A stretch of DNA of 64,000 nucleotides from Gammaproteobacteria bacterium (GCA_013214965.1 JABSRU010000011.1:1-64000), one strand, 5' to 3'; shown: positions 1-9,223, counted from the stretch's first letter. Notes: generated from the letters alone by a model not told the origin. Translations and numbers: made by a program.

Positions 1-162
1 TCACTTTATTTTACACTGTATTTTTTTGTCCAGAATGTCAGTGTTATGAACGTAGTGACAGTAGGTAAGCTATTATCTCAGCTGATTTTGGTTTATTTGC
101 GCCATCAGTTTATCGGTGATAAATTATTAATCATTTCTCATTCTTATATTGGTTGCAATTAC

Positions 163-783
163 ATGTCGTATCCGGTCCAGATCCAAAGTGCCAAATCACT
201 GAAACTTACCGCTAATACCACGGTGTTTAATCAGGGGGATGATTGTGATCAATATGTCATTGTGACGAGTGGTAGTATCAAGGTGTTTTCACGATCTTTT
301 ATGGGAAAAGAGGTGGTGTTATATCACATCAGCGCAGGGCAAATGTGTGTGCTGACGACGTCTTGTTTGTTGGCTAATAAAAGCTATCCGGCGCAAGCAA
401 TCACCGAAAGTGATGTTGAGTTGAAGATCATTTCAAAGCAACAGTTTGATCGTTACATGAATGAATCTACTGATTTTAGAGCCTTTGTCTTTAGTAGTTT
501 CAGTGAAAGATTAAGTCATTTAATTCTATTGATTGAACAGCTTAATTTAACCAGTGTTGAACAACGTTTGAGCCAATATTTGTTAAGAGCAAGCCAATCT
601 GAGCTCACCATCAACACAACGCATCAAGCGGTAGCGACTGAAATTGGTTCGGCGCGCGAGGTGGTTAGCCGGCATTTAAAAGAGTTGGAGCGTAAAAATG
701 TGCTTACTCTAGGCCGTACCAAAATTACCATTGTTGATGTAGATAGCCTAACTAACATGGCGACTTTTAGCCATGTATTGTGA
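163..783 (+). CDS. Crp/Fnr-family transcriptional regulator
   Basis: Cytosolic one-component regulator of about 206 residues. The N-terminal half is a cyclic-nucleotide-binding-type beta-roll (FNQGDDCDQYVIVTSGSIKV). The C-terminal third is a winged helix-turn-helix with the Crp-type recognition segment IGSAREVVSRHLKELE. It lacks the N-terminal four-cysteine cluster of true FNR and a clear cAMP pocket, so the effector is unknown. I placed the start at the ATG at 163 because translation from the upstream ATG at 46 adds 39 residues that do not look like the family. Neither start has a strong ribosome binding site. It lies 78 bp upstream of a small DUF2892 membrane protein gene and may control it. 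The family is certain, the target is not. Confidence 0.85.
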   Translation: MSYPVQIQSAKSLKLTANTTVFNQGDDCDQYVIVTSGSIKVFSRSFMGKEVVLYHISAGQMCVLTTSCLLANKSYPAQAITESDVELKIISKQQFDRYMNESTDFRAFVFSSFSERLSHLILLIEQLNLTSVEQRLSQYLLRASQSELTINTTHQAVATEIGSAREVVSRHLKELERKNVLTLGRTKITIVDVDSLTNMATFSHVL

Positions 784-861
784 CGCTGTGTGACTATGTC
801 ACTGAACTCTTTTTTTATTTGTTTGATAATTGATGTCGACATTAATAATTAAGGATTAAAC

Positions 862-1053
862 ATGAAAAACGAAGGTACGTTAGATCGCATGTTACGCGTT
901 ATTTTAGGCTTGGGGTTATTAAGTCTGACTGTTATTGGACCTATCACCGCTTGGGGATATGTTGGATTAATACCCTTGTTAACTGGCGTTTTGGGTGTTT
1001 GTCCGCTTTACAAGCTATTCGGTCTCAGTACTTGTCCTTTAAGCAGTAAATAA
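862..1053 (+). CDS. DUF2892 (YgaP-like) small inner-membrane protein
   Basis: A 63-residue protein with the DUF2892 pattern: an N-terminal N-x-G-T-x-D-R-x-L-R segment (KNEGTLDRMLRVILG), two hydrophobic segments (about residues 13-27 and 30-47) and the end GVCPLYKLFGLSTCP. The two cysteines in GVCPLY and STCP are typical of the family, which is often fused to or encoded near rhodanese and other sulfur-trafficking proteins. AAGGA lies a few bases upstream of the ATG. It is followed at once by a strong hairpin terminator, so it is either a single gene or the second gene behind the Crp/Fnr regulator. Its role in sulfur or redox chemistry is inference from the family. Confidence 0.85.
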   Translation: MKNEGTLDRMLRVILGLGLLSLTVIGPITAWGYVGLIPLLTGVLGVCPLYKLFGLSTCPLSSK

Positions 1054-1074
1054 AAGTACTTGCGCTTGCACATA

Positions 1075-1110
1075 AAAACGACGTTACTTCGAGGTAACGT
1101 CGTTTTTTGT
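1075..1110. terminator. Rho-independent terminator (bidirectional)
   Basis: A perfect stem ACGACGTTAC / GTAACGTCGT (1078-1087 and 1094-1103) with a 6-nt loop. It is flanked by an A-run on the left and TTTTTT on the right, so it can stop transcription from either side. It lies after the DUF2892 gene and before the DUF4331 remnant. Confidence 0.9.
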
Positions 1111-1150
1111 TTTAGGTATTGGTATTGCTGTGGTTATTTATTAATTGGCA

Positions 1151-1676
1151 TCACATCTGGGAATTTATGTGGGTGACGATTAAAGGTGTTGGCATTATCA
1201 TTGGGCTCCCGACTTGGTAAGGGATCATATCTGGTAGTAGCTTTTTGGCGACTGAGTCGGCATAAGTCACTGGATTAGACAATTTGTTATCAAGCGTCAC
1301 TGCACGTAATACACCACCTGAAACGGCGTAAGCGCGAGTTAAATCAAAATCAGGACGATGTTGAATATGCTCCGACACTTCCATTGGCTTACTCGCCATA
1401 AACATATGGGTGAGTAACGGGTTAGCGAGTCTGTTTACTTGCACCCACTGATCTTTGTTGTACATTGCGCTGCTGGCATAGACAAAATATTTTTGGGTAA
1501 CATTTTATTGGGCACTTCAACCACAATCACGCAGCTCTGAAAATCTTTAAATAAATCCACGCCTCTGTCAAAGCTTGAGAGATCGAATTCACCTTGGCTA
1601 AGCAGTTTGGTCATGAAACCAATACCAATGCGCTGGTCGAAGCTAAGCTTTTAAATTTTTGAGTGAAGGTAGTCAT
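1151..1676 (-). pseudogene. Decayed DUF4331 protein gene
   Basis: A minus-strand remnant. From an ATG at 1676 it reads a signal-peptide-like MTTFTQKFKSLASTSALVLVS and then hits a stop. In a shifted frame the family-like text resumes (LSQGEFDLSSFDRGVDLFKD, then CVIVVEVPNKMLPK). In another frame, covering 1151-1465, comes WVQVNRLANPLLTH and later AKKLLPDMIPY, both typical of the C-terminal half of DUF4331 proteins. An intact member is usually over 400 residues, so large parts are missing and at least two frame breaks are present. DUF4331 proteins are secreted or periplasmic and of unknown function. The call rests on recalled family motifs and a profile search would settle it. Confidence 0.65.
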
Positions 1677-1813
1677 TTTTTCCTCTTTGGTGGGGGAATA
1701 TCTGATGAACTGTATTATTACGGGTTAATTCTGGACTAACCATGACATATAGGGTAATTTTTTTGTCATATCGTACAATTTAACTGGCTACTTTCTAAAA
1801 CAGGAATATCAAT

Positions 1814-2339
1814 ATGTCTAATAATAGTCTGAATGTTGCCGATAGCCCCTTGAAATCTGGCGCTGATGTTTTGGACAGTATACGTCAAAAAATAATCCTT
1901 TTGCGGGAAAATCAGATATCACGACTCGGTTGTGTGGCTACTTTCAATATAAAAAACAAATACATTTACCGCTGTTAAGAGATATGCCGCATTTTTTGCA
2001 CATTAGATCGAGAGAAGAGCCAGAGTTGGCTTGGCTCAATCATTTGGCCAACACGCTGGCGCATGAATCGCGATCGTTTAATCCGGGTCGCACGGTGGTG
2101 GTGGAATGTCTCGGGGTGCTTTCGCTAATTATGTTCACGATACCGTCGGAATGGCGCCGCTGGCCTACCTCAGCCAATGGCGGATGCACATCGCCTATGA
2201 ACTCCTTACCGAAAGTGATGAGTCGATGCCAGACATTGCTGAACAGGTGGGTTATAAGTCTGAGGCATCGTTTGGTCAAGCGTTTAAAAAAATTATGGGA
2301 GATAGCCCAGGTAAAGTGAGAAAAAAGGCTACTGAATAA
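1814..2339 (+). pseudogene. Decayed AraC-family regulator with internal deletion
   Basis: Three consecutive frames together spell an AraC regulator with an N-terminal cupin. Frame one starts at the ATG at 1814 after CAGGAA and reads MSNNSLNVADSPLKSGADVL. Frame two (about 1930-2105) reads LCGYFQYKKQIHLPLLRDMP and LAWLNHLANTLAHESRSFNP, typical of the cupin part. Frame three (2106-2339) gives MSRGAFANYVHDTVG, WRMHIAYELL and IAEQVGYKSEASFGQAFKK, the second half of the AraC DNA-binding domain. About 40-50 residues linking the cupin to MSRGAF are missing, including the first helix-turn-helix, so this is a deletion plus frameshifts. Its stop codon overlaps the next start (TAATG). Confidence 0.75.
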
Positions 2340-2647
2340 TGAATTATCGTTTTCAAATAACCAAAATTATTTTAATTATTATATTCTGGACGCTCGATGA
2401 TCTGGTACCTATTGCTGGGCTCTTTTGGGTTTGTGGTGCAATATTACCGTGGATTGATTTAGTGATTGCAAAAGAAAAATATCATGATCAGTTTCCGTGG
2501 GAACTTTATTTGTTTTATGGTTATGTATTGGTTAGTCTTTTTATTGAAGTTGAGCCGCATCTTATGTATTTAGGCTTTGGTTATGCACTGTCGCGTTTGA
2601 TATTATATTTTAAATTGAAAAATAACCAAATTTCGAAGGTTCAATAA
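2339..2647 (+). CDS. Small hypothetical membrane protein
   Basis: A 102-residue protein that I do not recognise. It has about three hydrophobic segments (residues 9-22, 24-43 and 55-92) with a charged middle loop (AKEKYHDQFPWE) and a basic tail (KLKNNQISKVQ). It is translationally coupled on both sides: its ATG overlaps the stop of the AraC remnant, and its stop overlaps the start of the deacetylase gene, each as TAATG. It therefore belongs to a three-gene transcription unit whose first gene is now broken. It is probably an inner-membrane protein and its function is unknown. Confidence 0.6.
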   Translation: MNYRFQITKIILIIIFWTLDDLVPIAGLFWVCGAILPWIDLVIAKEKYHDQFPWELYLFYGYVLVSLFIEVEPHLMYLGFGYALSRLILYFKLKNNQISKVQ

Positions 2648-3552
2648 TGCTTCCTCTGGTGACTCATCCACAATACAGTTATGAATTTGATCATGGTCAT
2701 CGCTTTCCAATGCAAAAATTTCGTTTGTTGCATCAGTATTTACGTGAGCAGGGCATCGCGACATCGCGTAACACACATCGACCTGGTACGGCCAAAATAA
2801 AATTATTACAAGTGGCTCATTGTCCTGATTACTTACAGCGTTTTGTAGCGAATAAGCTCGATAAAAAAGAACTCAGACGTTTAGGACTCCCTTGGAGCGA
2901 AGGGTTAGTGCGTCGTACTTTAATTTCCCCCGTTGGTACGTTATTAACCTGCCAACTGGCGTTAAAACATGGCATTGCCTGTCATTTGGCGGGTGGTACG
3001 CATCATGCTCATTATGATTTTGGTTCTGGTTTTTGCATTCTCAACGATTTGGCGATTGCCGCTAAGAGCTTAGTAGCTCAAGGGAAAGTGTCTAAGGTGT
3101 TAATTTTTGATGCGGATGTCCACCAAGGTGATGGCACTGCACGCATTTTAAGCGATGATGATCAGGTTTTTACCTGCTCGGTCCATTGTGAAAAGAATTT
3201 TCCCAGTCGCAAGGCGCAAAGTGATTTAGACATTAATATTCCGGTAGGGGCCGACGATGATCGATATTTAGCGATGATGATGGCCGGTTTTGAGCAAGCC
3301 ATTGTACTTAGCCAGCCGGATTTTGTGATTTATGATGCCGGGGTCGATATTTTTATTGATGATCCGCTGGGGTTAATTAATGTCACGCTGGCGGGGATCC
3401 GCCAGCGTGACCGTTATGTGCTTAGTCGGTGCCGTGAACTTAATATTCCGGTGGCGACGGTGATTGGTGGCGGTTACGATAAAAATGAATTAGCACTGGC
3501 TCAACGCCATGCTATTGCGGTGGAAGAAGCCGATAAAATTATCAACGGTTAG
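2647..3552 (+). CDS. Histone-deacetylase-family (class IV-like) deacetylase
   Basis: A 301-residue member of the arginase/deacetylase fold. The zinc site and catalytic residues are visible: the His pair in GGTHHAHYDFGSGFC (about residues 117-131), DADVHQGDGT (about 155-164, with the metal Asp and His), and the second metal Asp in YDAGVDIFIDDPLG. IGGGYD near the C-terminus completes the glycine-rich loop. The order and spacing fit the HDAC11/AcuC-like bacterial group, which removes acetyl or other acyl groups from lysine or small amines. The true substrate cannot be read from sequence. It is coupled to the small membrane protein upstream, and its 3' end overlaps the convergent transporter gene by 4 nt. 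Confidence 0.9.
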   Translation: MLPLVTHPQYSYEFDHGHRFPMQKFRLLHQYLREQGIATSRNTHRPGTAKIKLLQVAHCPDYLQRFVANKLDKKELRRLGLPWSEGLVRRTLISPVGTLLTCQLALKHGIACHLAGGTHHAHYDFGSGFCILNDLAIAAKSLVAQGKVSKVLIFDADVHQGDGTARILSDDDQVFTCSVHCEKNFPSRKAQSDLDINIPVGADDDRYLAMMMAGFEQAIVLSQPDFVIYDAGVDIFIDDPLGLINVTLAGIRQRDRYVLSRCRELNIPVATVIGGGYDKNELALAQRHAIAVEEADKIING

Positions 3553-4406
3553 GTTAGTCGTTTGGCGGAGGCTTCCTTTTTCGCTAACCAAATCAAGGGC
3601 AAGATGATAAAAGCGGTACCAATGGCCATACTGATATCGGGCATTTCATTAAACCACCATAGACCAACGGCCACGGCGCCTAATAATCCACTGTATTCGG
3701 CGCTGGCAATTTTACTGGCTTCAATGTTGCGGTAAACTAATACGCAAATACCCGCATAAATTAGGATAAAAGTGGTGGAACCCCCAGCGGTTAATATCGC
3801 GTCCCACTGCCATGGTTTTCCTTCCCACAGTGCTAAACCCAAGGCTGCCGGAATACCGACTATGTTGGTGAGTAACAAGGTTTGAAACACATTATGATGG
3901 CTTGGTAACTTTCGGATTAATATGTTATTAGCGGCCATGGTTAATGCCACAATCAACGCGGCAATGGCAGCCCAGCTGATTTGATTGGGTTGCACCACAA
4001 TGAGCACGCCAATAAAACCCAATACTGCCACGGTAATGGTCGGTCGACTTAATTTTTCTTTAAATAACATCATCGCTAACGGCAACATTAGTAAAGGTGC
4101 CGCATAAAATATTGCATTGGCGGTGGCTAGCGGTAAGGCATTGAGTGAGATGACCATAAAAATTGCGCCAAATAACCAAATATGACCGCGAACTACATGC
4201 CATTTAAGCCCAACCATCAAGGGCGTTTTGTTCTTGATCAGGCAAAATGGCAGTAAAATTAACACCGCCGTTATCTGACGAAAAAATACAAATTGATACA
4301 CCGCGTTATCATCGGGCAGTGTTTTGATTAAGGCATCGGAGAACACCGCAATGATGTTACCAATAATAAGTAAGGTCATCGCAAATCCGACGGACATTTT
4401 AGGCAT
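3549..4406 (-). CDS. EamA/DMT-family inner-membrane transporter
   Basis: About 285 residues with ten hydrophobic segments arranged as two EamA repeats, for example YAAPLLMLPLAMMLFKEKLS in the first half and YSGLLGAVAVGLWWFNEMPD in the second. The family exports or imports small metabolites such as amino acids or nucleosides. The start at 4406 (MPKMSVG) is preferred because AGGAA lies about 8 nt upstream of it; the frame is open 33 nt further. It is divergent from a LysR regulator gene with a 109-bp gap, the usual arrangement for a regulator and its target transporter. The substrate is unknown. Confidence 0.88.
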   Translation of the reverse strand: MPKMSVGFAMTLLIIGNIIAVFSDALIKTLPDDNAVYQFVFFRQITAVLILLPFCLIKNKTPLMVGLKWHVVRGHIWLFGAIFMVISLNALPLATANAIFYAAPLLMLPLAMMLFKEKLSRPTITVAVLGFIGVLIVVQPNQISWAAIAALIVALTMAANNILIRKLPSHHNVFQTLLLTNIVGIPAALGLALWEGKPWQWDAILTAGGSTTFILIYAGICVLVYRNIEASKIASAEYSGLLGAVAVGLWWFNEMPDISMAIGTAFIILPLIWLAKKEASAKRLT

Positions 4407-4515
4407 GTGATAATTCCTGTTTGTTTTAATAGATACCAAATATGCTGGGCAGGATAGGCTTAATTAATTATGATGTATAATGATTAAAATTGTTTAAGTA
4501 TGAGTTTAACTAATA

Positions 4516-5409
4516 ATGAAATTGCCGCCGTTACGTGCCTTACAATGTTTTGAAGCTGTTGCTCGACTCAACAGCTTTTCAAAAGCGGCACAATCTCTTC
4601 ATGTCAGCCAAAGCGCAGTGAGCCATCAGGTAAAATTGTTGGAGCAGTATTTGGGTGACAGTCTGTTTTTACGTCAAGGGCGCTCCTTTTCGTTAACGGT
4701 GGTTGGTCAGCGTTATTTTGAAGAGGTTAGTCATTCATTGACTAATATTGCCAACGCCAGTCAGGTGATTCGACATGGTCAATCGGGTGCTGTTCGTTTG
4801 GCGCTGTATAGTTCGTTGGCGGTTAAATGGTTGATTCCGCGGTTAGATGACTTTCATCAGCAATATCCTGATATTGATTTGTCACTTAATATGGTGACCG
4901 ATGATCTGGTTTTTGACGATCAAAGTACTGATTGTTATATTACGGTGACACCACCCAAACGTGGTTTTGTGAGCCAATTTCTCTACACCGAAAAGCTCTA
5001 CCCAGTCTGTAGTCAAAAACTGTGGCAGCAAATTCGAGATCAACCATTACCAGAGGCATTATGGCAGCATCCATTATTGTCCGTTCAATATTTATCAGGT
5101 AGTCAAGGTCAGGCTGATGACTGGTTAAAGTGGTGTCAAAGTGGCGGGATAACCTTACCCGATAATGTAAAAATCAGTTATTTTAGTCATGTGTTATTGG
5201 CTACTGAGGCGGCAAGGTATGATTTGGGGATTACGCTTATCGATAATTATTTAATGACTGATCAGGAACGCCAGCATCGATTTGTGCGGATCCCGATGCA
5301 TCATTTATTGACCGGTGATAGTTTTTATTTTGTCTATAAAAATAATGCGGCGAAACAAAGTGACATCATTAAGTTAGGTCGATGGCTTAAACAGCAGTGT
5401 TTTGAATAA
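4516..5409 (+). CDS. LysR-family regulator (GcvA-like)
   Basis: A 297-residue LysR-type regulator. The N-terminal winged helix reads LQCFEAVARLNSFSKAAQSL and HVSQSAVSHQVKLLEQYLG, close to the GcvA/AmpR subgroup. The C-terminal two-lobed effector domain follows from about residue 92. It is divergent from the DMT transporter gene and convergent with the TonB-dependent receptor gene, so the transporter promoter in the 4407-4515 gap is its most likely target. That gap is AT-rich and contains partly symmetrical TTAATTAAT/ATGATTAA elements that could hold a T-N11-A site, but I cannot define one firmly. Confidence 0.9.
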   Translation: MKLPPLRALQCFEAVARLNSFSKAAQSLHVSQSAVSHQVKLLEQYLGDSLFLRQGRSFSLTVVGQRYFEEVSHSLTNIANASQVIRHGQSGAVRLALYSSLAVKWLIPRLDDFHQQYPDIDLSLNMVTDDLVFDDQSTDCYITVTPPKRGFVSQFLYTEKLYPVCSQKLWQQIRDQPLPEALWQHPLLSVQYLSGSQGQADDWLKWCQSGGITLPDNVKISYFSHVLLATEAARYDLGITLIDNYLMTDQERQHRFVRIPMHHLLTGDSFYFVYKNNAAKQSDIIKLGRWLKQQCFE

Positions 5410-5415
5410 CCATCA

Positions 5416-5455
5416 AAAAGCCCCAATAATATAAACAATTATTGAGGCTTTATTT
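5416..5455. terminator. Hairpin terminator between convergent genes
   Basis: The stem AAGCC-C-CAATAAT / ATTATTG-A-GGCTT (5418-5430 and 5438-5450) has one mismatch, a 7-nt loop, A residues on the left and a T-rich right flank. It sits between the convergent LysR and TonB-dependent receptor genes and can serve both. Confidence 0.8.
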
Positions 5456-5471
5456 CTTATCGTAAGCTAGC

Positions 5472-8171
5472 TTAGAACGAAATGCTCACGCCACCGTAGA
5501 AGAAGCGACCACGGAAAGAATAAAGGTTGTCATCGGTGCCAATCACGCCTGTTTTTAAGTAAGGCGGTGCCTTATCAAATAAGTTTTGAATCCCAAACTT
5601 TAAATCCATGTTGTATTGTTCAATAAAGTAGCCCACTTGCAGGTTATGGAACAATGTTGATGACATGACATCATCTTCACCAGCGGTGATTTTTGAGTTG
5701 TAAGAGGTATCGTAAGTGGCGCGAATGTTGTCCATCTTCCAATCAATTTGTGCTGTTGCTTTCGTTTCTGGAATACTACCAAAGGCATTATCATAATCGC
5801 CTACAATGTCACGGAATGCAGTATCACTAGTATCTTGCACTGCAAATTTGGTCATGCGTGAAAGGTCTAAGTTAAAGGTCCATTCACCGATATCTGTTTC
5901 AAGTTGATAATTAGCATTGATATCGATACCCGAAATAGTACGGGCTGCTATGTTATTAGCTGGCGAATAAATAGTGGTGATATAACCGGTGCCATTATTA
6001 CTTCTAATGACATCGTTAGCGTAAAGCGGGTTACCCGCTAAGTTTTGATCGATAACATAGCGAGAGCTGGCAAAAACCACATCACTTTGTTCAATTTTAA
6101 AGTAATCAAGGGTAAAGGCTAAATCGTCGGTCGGTTCAAACACAATACCAACGGTGGTGTTTTTAGCTTCTTCAGGTTTTAGCTCTGGATTACCACCACC
6201 AACAATGCTGTTACTTTGAATTTTATTACCGCTGTATGCCGGGTTTAAATTCTCACAGCCCGCAACGGTTGATTTGAAATTAGGTAAATTTTTCGGATTA
6301 CATGGGTCATATAAATTTTCATTAAGCGAGTTAGTTTCACCTTGATACATCTGCGCCATGGTCGGCGCTCTAAAACCGGTGCTATAGCTGGCGCGAAGTT
6401 TTAACGTGTCAGTAGGCTGGTAGATAACTCCAAACTTAGGATTAACCGTTGATTGGTCAATATCGCTATAATCACTGTAACGCATCGCTGCTTCAATTTC
6501 TAAGTTCTCAAGCACTGGAATTGAAAATTCAACATAGAGTTCTGATATTTCACGAACGGGTGAAATCACTGGCGTTGAAGCACCGCCCCATGACACATCA
6601 AAGGTTGCGGTACGTTGGCTAACATCAACGTCTTGAGACAGTTGATCTTCACGATACTCCATCCCAGCAGCAAACATTAATGTCCCTTCTGGCATTTCAA
6701 TAACAGGACCAGCGATACTGGCTTGAATAAACATTAGATCATTTTTGTTGGTGGTCACTGGTGCCGTCACATTAATGAAATCTAACATCTCTTGAGTGAT
6801 CGAGCCTTCTGGACCAAACACATTCAAGGCAACACAATGCGGATCCGTTGCAGTTTCACATTCATTGGATAGCGCGCGTTCCACCATTTTAATTGAGGGT
6901 TGAGCACTGCCTTCGTAGACTAATTTGGCGCTCTGACTTGAAAAGGTTAATTCCCAATCATAATCTTCTGCAACCATGCCCTGCAAGCCAAGGGTATAAC
7001 GTAAAATAGTATTATTGGTGCGATAAATTCGTGAGCCATCTTCGCTAAAGCGGCGGGCGACATTACCGGCTTTACCAAATGGGTTATATTTTTGATTCGG
7101 GCCAACGCCATAATTATTGCCTTCGCTGTCGGGATAGCGTTTAAAGGCATTAGGGGTCGAAACATCATCACCATACCAACCCGTGTCGGTGCCTGGAGAT
7201 GCTTGGTTACCTTGTACCGAGCCGTTATGGCTTGAAATCTCAGCAAAAAAGCGGGTGTCATCGTTAAACTGATAATCGGCTGTAACAAAAACGCTGGTGG
7301 CTTCATTGTCGTTAGCGCCAGATTGGTTGGCGCGATAGTTGTATCCCATGGTGGCGTAATCAAATGGGACAACTTCGCTAGGTTTGTTAGCGTCTAAAAC
7401 GGTCCAGTTACCTTCGCCTAGTCCAAAACCAGAAAGCTTAGCATTGGGCGCAGTACTTGAGCGTTTATTGGTGCCACCCATGTATTCAAAATTTGCATCT
7501 TTAGAGCCGTAGCGATCTTTCTCTTCCCACCCTGAGGTGTTGTTGGTTGATGCTGCAATCATGAAACTTGCTTTATCAGAGCTGCCGCCGAACACTAATC
7601 CGATTTTACGCTCTTGGGCATCACCACGAGAAGAAGCGCCATAATGAACGTTAACATCAAAACCATCAAAGCGATTACGGGTAATAATGTTGATCACTCC
7701 GGCGATAGCATCGGAGCCATAAATTGCAGACGCGCCATCTTTTAATACTTGAATTTCTTGAATCGCTTCAAAAGGAATCGCAGACAAATCAACTAAACCG
7801 TCGGCATTTGAGCCAACCAATCGACGACCGTTCACCAGAATTAAGGTATTTGTTGCTTCAATGCCACGTAAGGTTGCTGTTTGGATATTGGTTGCGCCAG
7901 AGCTACTTTGATTATTTGATGTGTTACCTGTGAGTGCTGGCAAACGGCGCAATGCGGTACTAACATCGGTGATCCCCATGTTTAACATCGCTTGTTTAGT
8001 GACGACTGTAATGGGAGACGATGTCGCTAATTCAGTACGGGCAATTCGAGATCCTGTGACCATGATCCGTTCCACATTTTTAGCCTTTGCTTCTTCGGCT
8101 GCAATAGTTTGAGGAGCGGTTAATGCGGTTAACACGGCTAGAGTAATGGGGGTTGCTTTAAATATTTTCAT
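5472..8171 (-). CDS. TonB-dependent outer-membrane receptor
   Basis: About 899 residues. The signal peptide ends near APQTIAA, followed by a TonB-box-like VERIMVTGSRI. The plug domain (about residues 50-170) has ATLRGIEATNTLILVNGRRL and VLKDGASAIYGSDAIAGVIN, and a long beta-barrel ends in FFYGGVSISF with the C-terminal aromatic residue needed for barrel assembly. The start at 8171 is chosen over 8177 because AGGG would touch the first ATG but lies 6 nt from this one. It belongs to the large group of receptors with long extracellular loops found in marine Alteromonadales, which import siderophores, vitamins, peptides or glycans. It stands alone, so the ligand cannot be inferred. There is no Fur box that I can defend upstream. 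Confidence 0.93.
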   Translation of the reverse strand: MKIFKATPITLAVLTALTAPQTIAAEEAKAKNVERIMVTGSRIARTELATSSPITVVTKQAMLNMGITDVSTALRRLPALTGNTSNNQSSSGATNIQTATLRGIEATNTLILVNGRRLVGSNADGLVDLSAIPFEAIQEIQVLKDGASAIYGSDAIAGVINIITRNRFDGFDVNVHYGASSRGDAQERKIGLVFGGSSDKASFMIAASTNNTSGWEEKDRYGSKDANFEYMGGTNKRSSTAPNAKLSGFGLGEGNWTVLDANKPSEVVPFDYATMGYNYRANQSGANDNEATSVFVTADYQFNDDTRFFAEISSHNGSVQGNQASPGTDTGWYGDDVSTPNAFKRYPDSEGNNYGVGPNQKYNPFGKAGNVARRFSEDGSRIYRTNNTILRYTLGLQGMVAEDYDWELTFSSQSAKLVYEGSAQPSIKMVERALSNECETATDPHCVALNVFGPEGSITQEMLDFINVTAPVTTNKNDLMFIQASIAGPVIEMPEGTLMFAAGMEYREDQLSQDVDVSQRTATFDVSWGGASTPVISPVREISELYVEFSIPVLENLEIEAAMRYSDYSDIDQSTVNPKFGVIYQPTDTLKLRASYSTGFRAPTMAQMYQGETNSLNENLYDPCNPKNLPNFKSTVAGCENLNPAYSGNKIQSNSIVGGGNPELKPEEAKNTTVGIVFEPTDDLAFTLDYFKIEQSDVVFASSRYVIDQNLAGNPLYANDVIRSNNGTGYITTIYSPANNIAARTISGIDINANYQLETDIGEWTFNLDLSRMTKFAVQDTSDTAFRDIVGDYDNAFGSIPETKATAQIDWKMDNIRATYDTSYNSKITAGEDDVMSSTLFHNLQVGYFIEQYNMDLKFGIQNLFDKAPPYLKTGVIGTDDNLYSFRGRFFYGGVSISF

Positions 8172-8353
8172 TATCATCCCTATAGATTGTATTTAAATTA
8201 TTGTTTTTTTGACTGTTTGTTATTAGAACTGTTTTTGTGCAGTTAATATACGATATAACAATTATATTGTATACAATATAATTACAGTTTAATAACATCT
8301 GCAGAGGATAATAGAAAAATGGCCCGCAAGACATTGACGGGCATTAAGATATA

Positions 8354-8869
8354 TTAATCAGGAAGCGGGGAGCCCCAATTAGTACTATCGGCGATAAAGT
8401 GCGCTTTAGGGTGAGAGTCCATAATTGTTTCAACTCGGTGAGCTTGGTCGCGGGCGACATCAATAATAATCACTACTTCGCCATCTTTGGTGCGTTGCTC
8501 AAACATATCGATAAAATAATTATCAAAAGATTTTCCGGTGTATTTAATCACAAATAGTAATAATGCAACGGCGAGTAATCCGATAACAATGCCGGAAGCG
8601 GTGCTCAATTCTTTAATTAAATCAGTGAATAAAAATAATCCGACTGTTATTACTGCAAAAATTAACACCAATAAGCCTGCACGATCGGTGGCCGCAATAA
8701 TTCTAGTTTTTTTAAGATTGGATGAACCGTGTAAATGGTGTTGTTTTAGGCCTTTCTTGTCACGGCTGATGACATAAAAGTGATGGTCATCAATACCAGC
8801 TTGATGAACTTGATCAGATATTTCTTCGGCGTCGTCTAAATGGTTAGTCACATAAAAAAGTCTTTTCAT
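8354..8869 (-). CDS. Conserved membrane protein of unknown function
   Basis: A 171-residue protein. The soluble N-terminal part (MKRLFYVTNHLDDAEEISDQ through LKQHHLHGSSNLKKT) resembles the glycine-zipper/general-stress type domain seen in small Alteromonadales membrane proteins. Two transmembrane segments follow at about residues 64-85 and 90-110. The C-terminal tail is soluble and rich in charge (VVIIIDVARDQAHRVETIM). Similar proteins are sometimes annotated vaguely as NAD/FAD-utilizing enzyme; I see no Rossmann motif here and would not repeat that claim. It is a single gene with an upstream GGAGGC-like ribosome binding site. Function unknown. Confidence 0.7.
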   Translation of the reverse strand: MKRLFYVTNHLDDAEEISDQVHQAGIDDHHFYVISRDKKGLKQHHLHGSSNLKKTRIIAATDRAGLLVLIFAVITVGLFLFTDLIKELSTASGIVIGLLAVALLLFVIKYTGKSFDNYFIDMFEQRTKDGEVVIIIDVARDQAHRVETIMDSHPKAHFIADSTNWGSPLPD

Positions 8870-9028
8870 GGTGCCTCCAAGGAATCGAATTTTATCTCAC
8901 TTTAAGCTTAGTCACGAATAAGCGTAAAGCAAATCATTGCAATACGTTACAAAACTCTTATCCAGAACTCAGGTTAGTTAATGCTGTTGCTTTATTGAAC
9001 ACTTACTTATTCCATTGTTTGCCATTTA

Positions 9029-9042
9029 TTGATTTAGATCAA
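9029..9042. promoter_or_regulatory. FNR/Anr box upstream of the cyo operon
   Basis: TTGATTTAGATCAA matches the FNR consensus TTGAT-N4-ATCAA at every defined position. It lies in the 354-bp gap between the minus-strand membrane protein gene and cyoA, about 180 bp before the cyoA start. FNR represses cyoABCDE in Escherichia coli under oxygen limitation, so the same control is likely here. I saw nothing else firm in the gap. A GATAACGATAT stretch near 9090 is only weakly Fur-like. Confidence 0.7.
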
Positions 9043-9223
9043 TTTATATTGCTTTTTAAAGTCAAAACCTCCAAAATTCCACAGTTAATGCGAATGATAA
9101 CGATATGTCTTCGTTTGTATTTCATTTAACCATAATCAAGCTTCATGATTGCGCTGTCTATTTTAAATGAATCGAATAGTCGCTTAATCCTAGAAGTTAG
9201 GCCAATTCCATGAGATTTAATAC

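Noticed and set aside
163-783. The regulator as the oxygen sensor FNR itself
   Set aside because: It lacks the N-terminal cysteine cluster needed for the 4Fe-4S centre, so the FNR boxes at 9029 and 15942 should be bound by another protein encoded elsewhere.
6947-7372. Long antisense and out-of-frame open stretches inside the TonB receptor genes
   Set aside because: They overlap a clear receptor frame, have no ribosome sites and no family text; they follow from the codon use of the real gene.
9085-9110. Fur box before cyoA
   Set aside because: Only one GATAAC-type hexamer is recognisable; the 19-bp pattern is not there.
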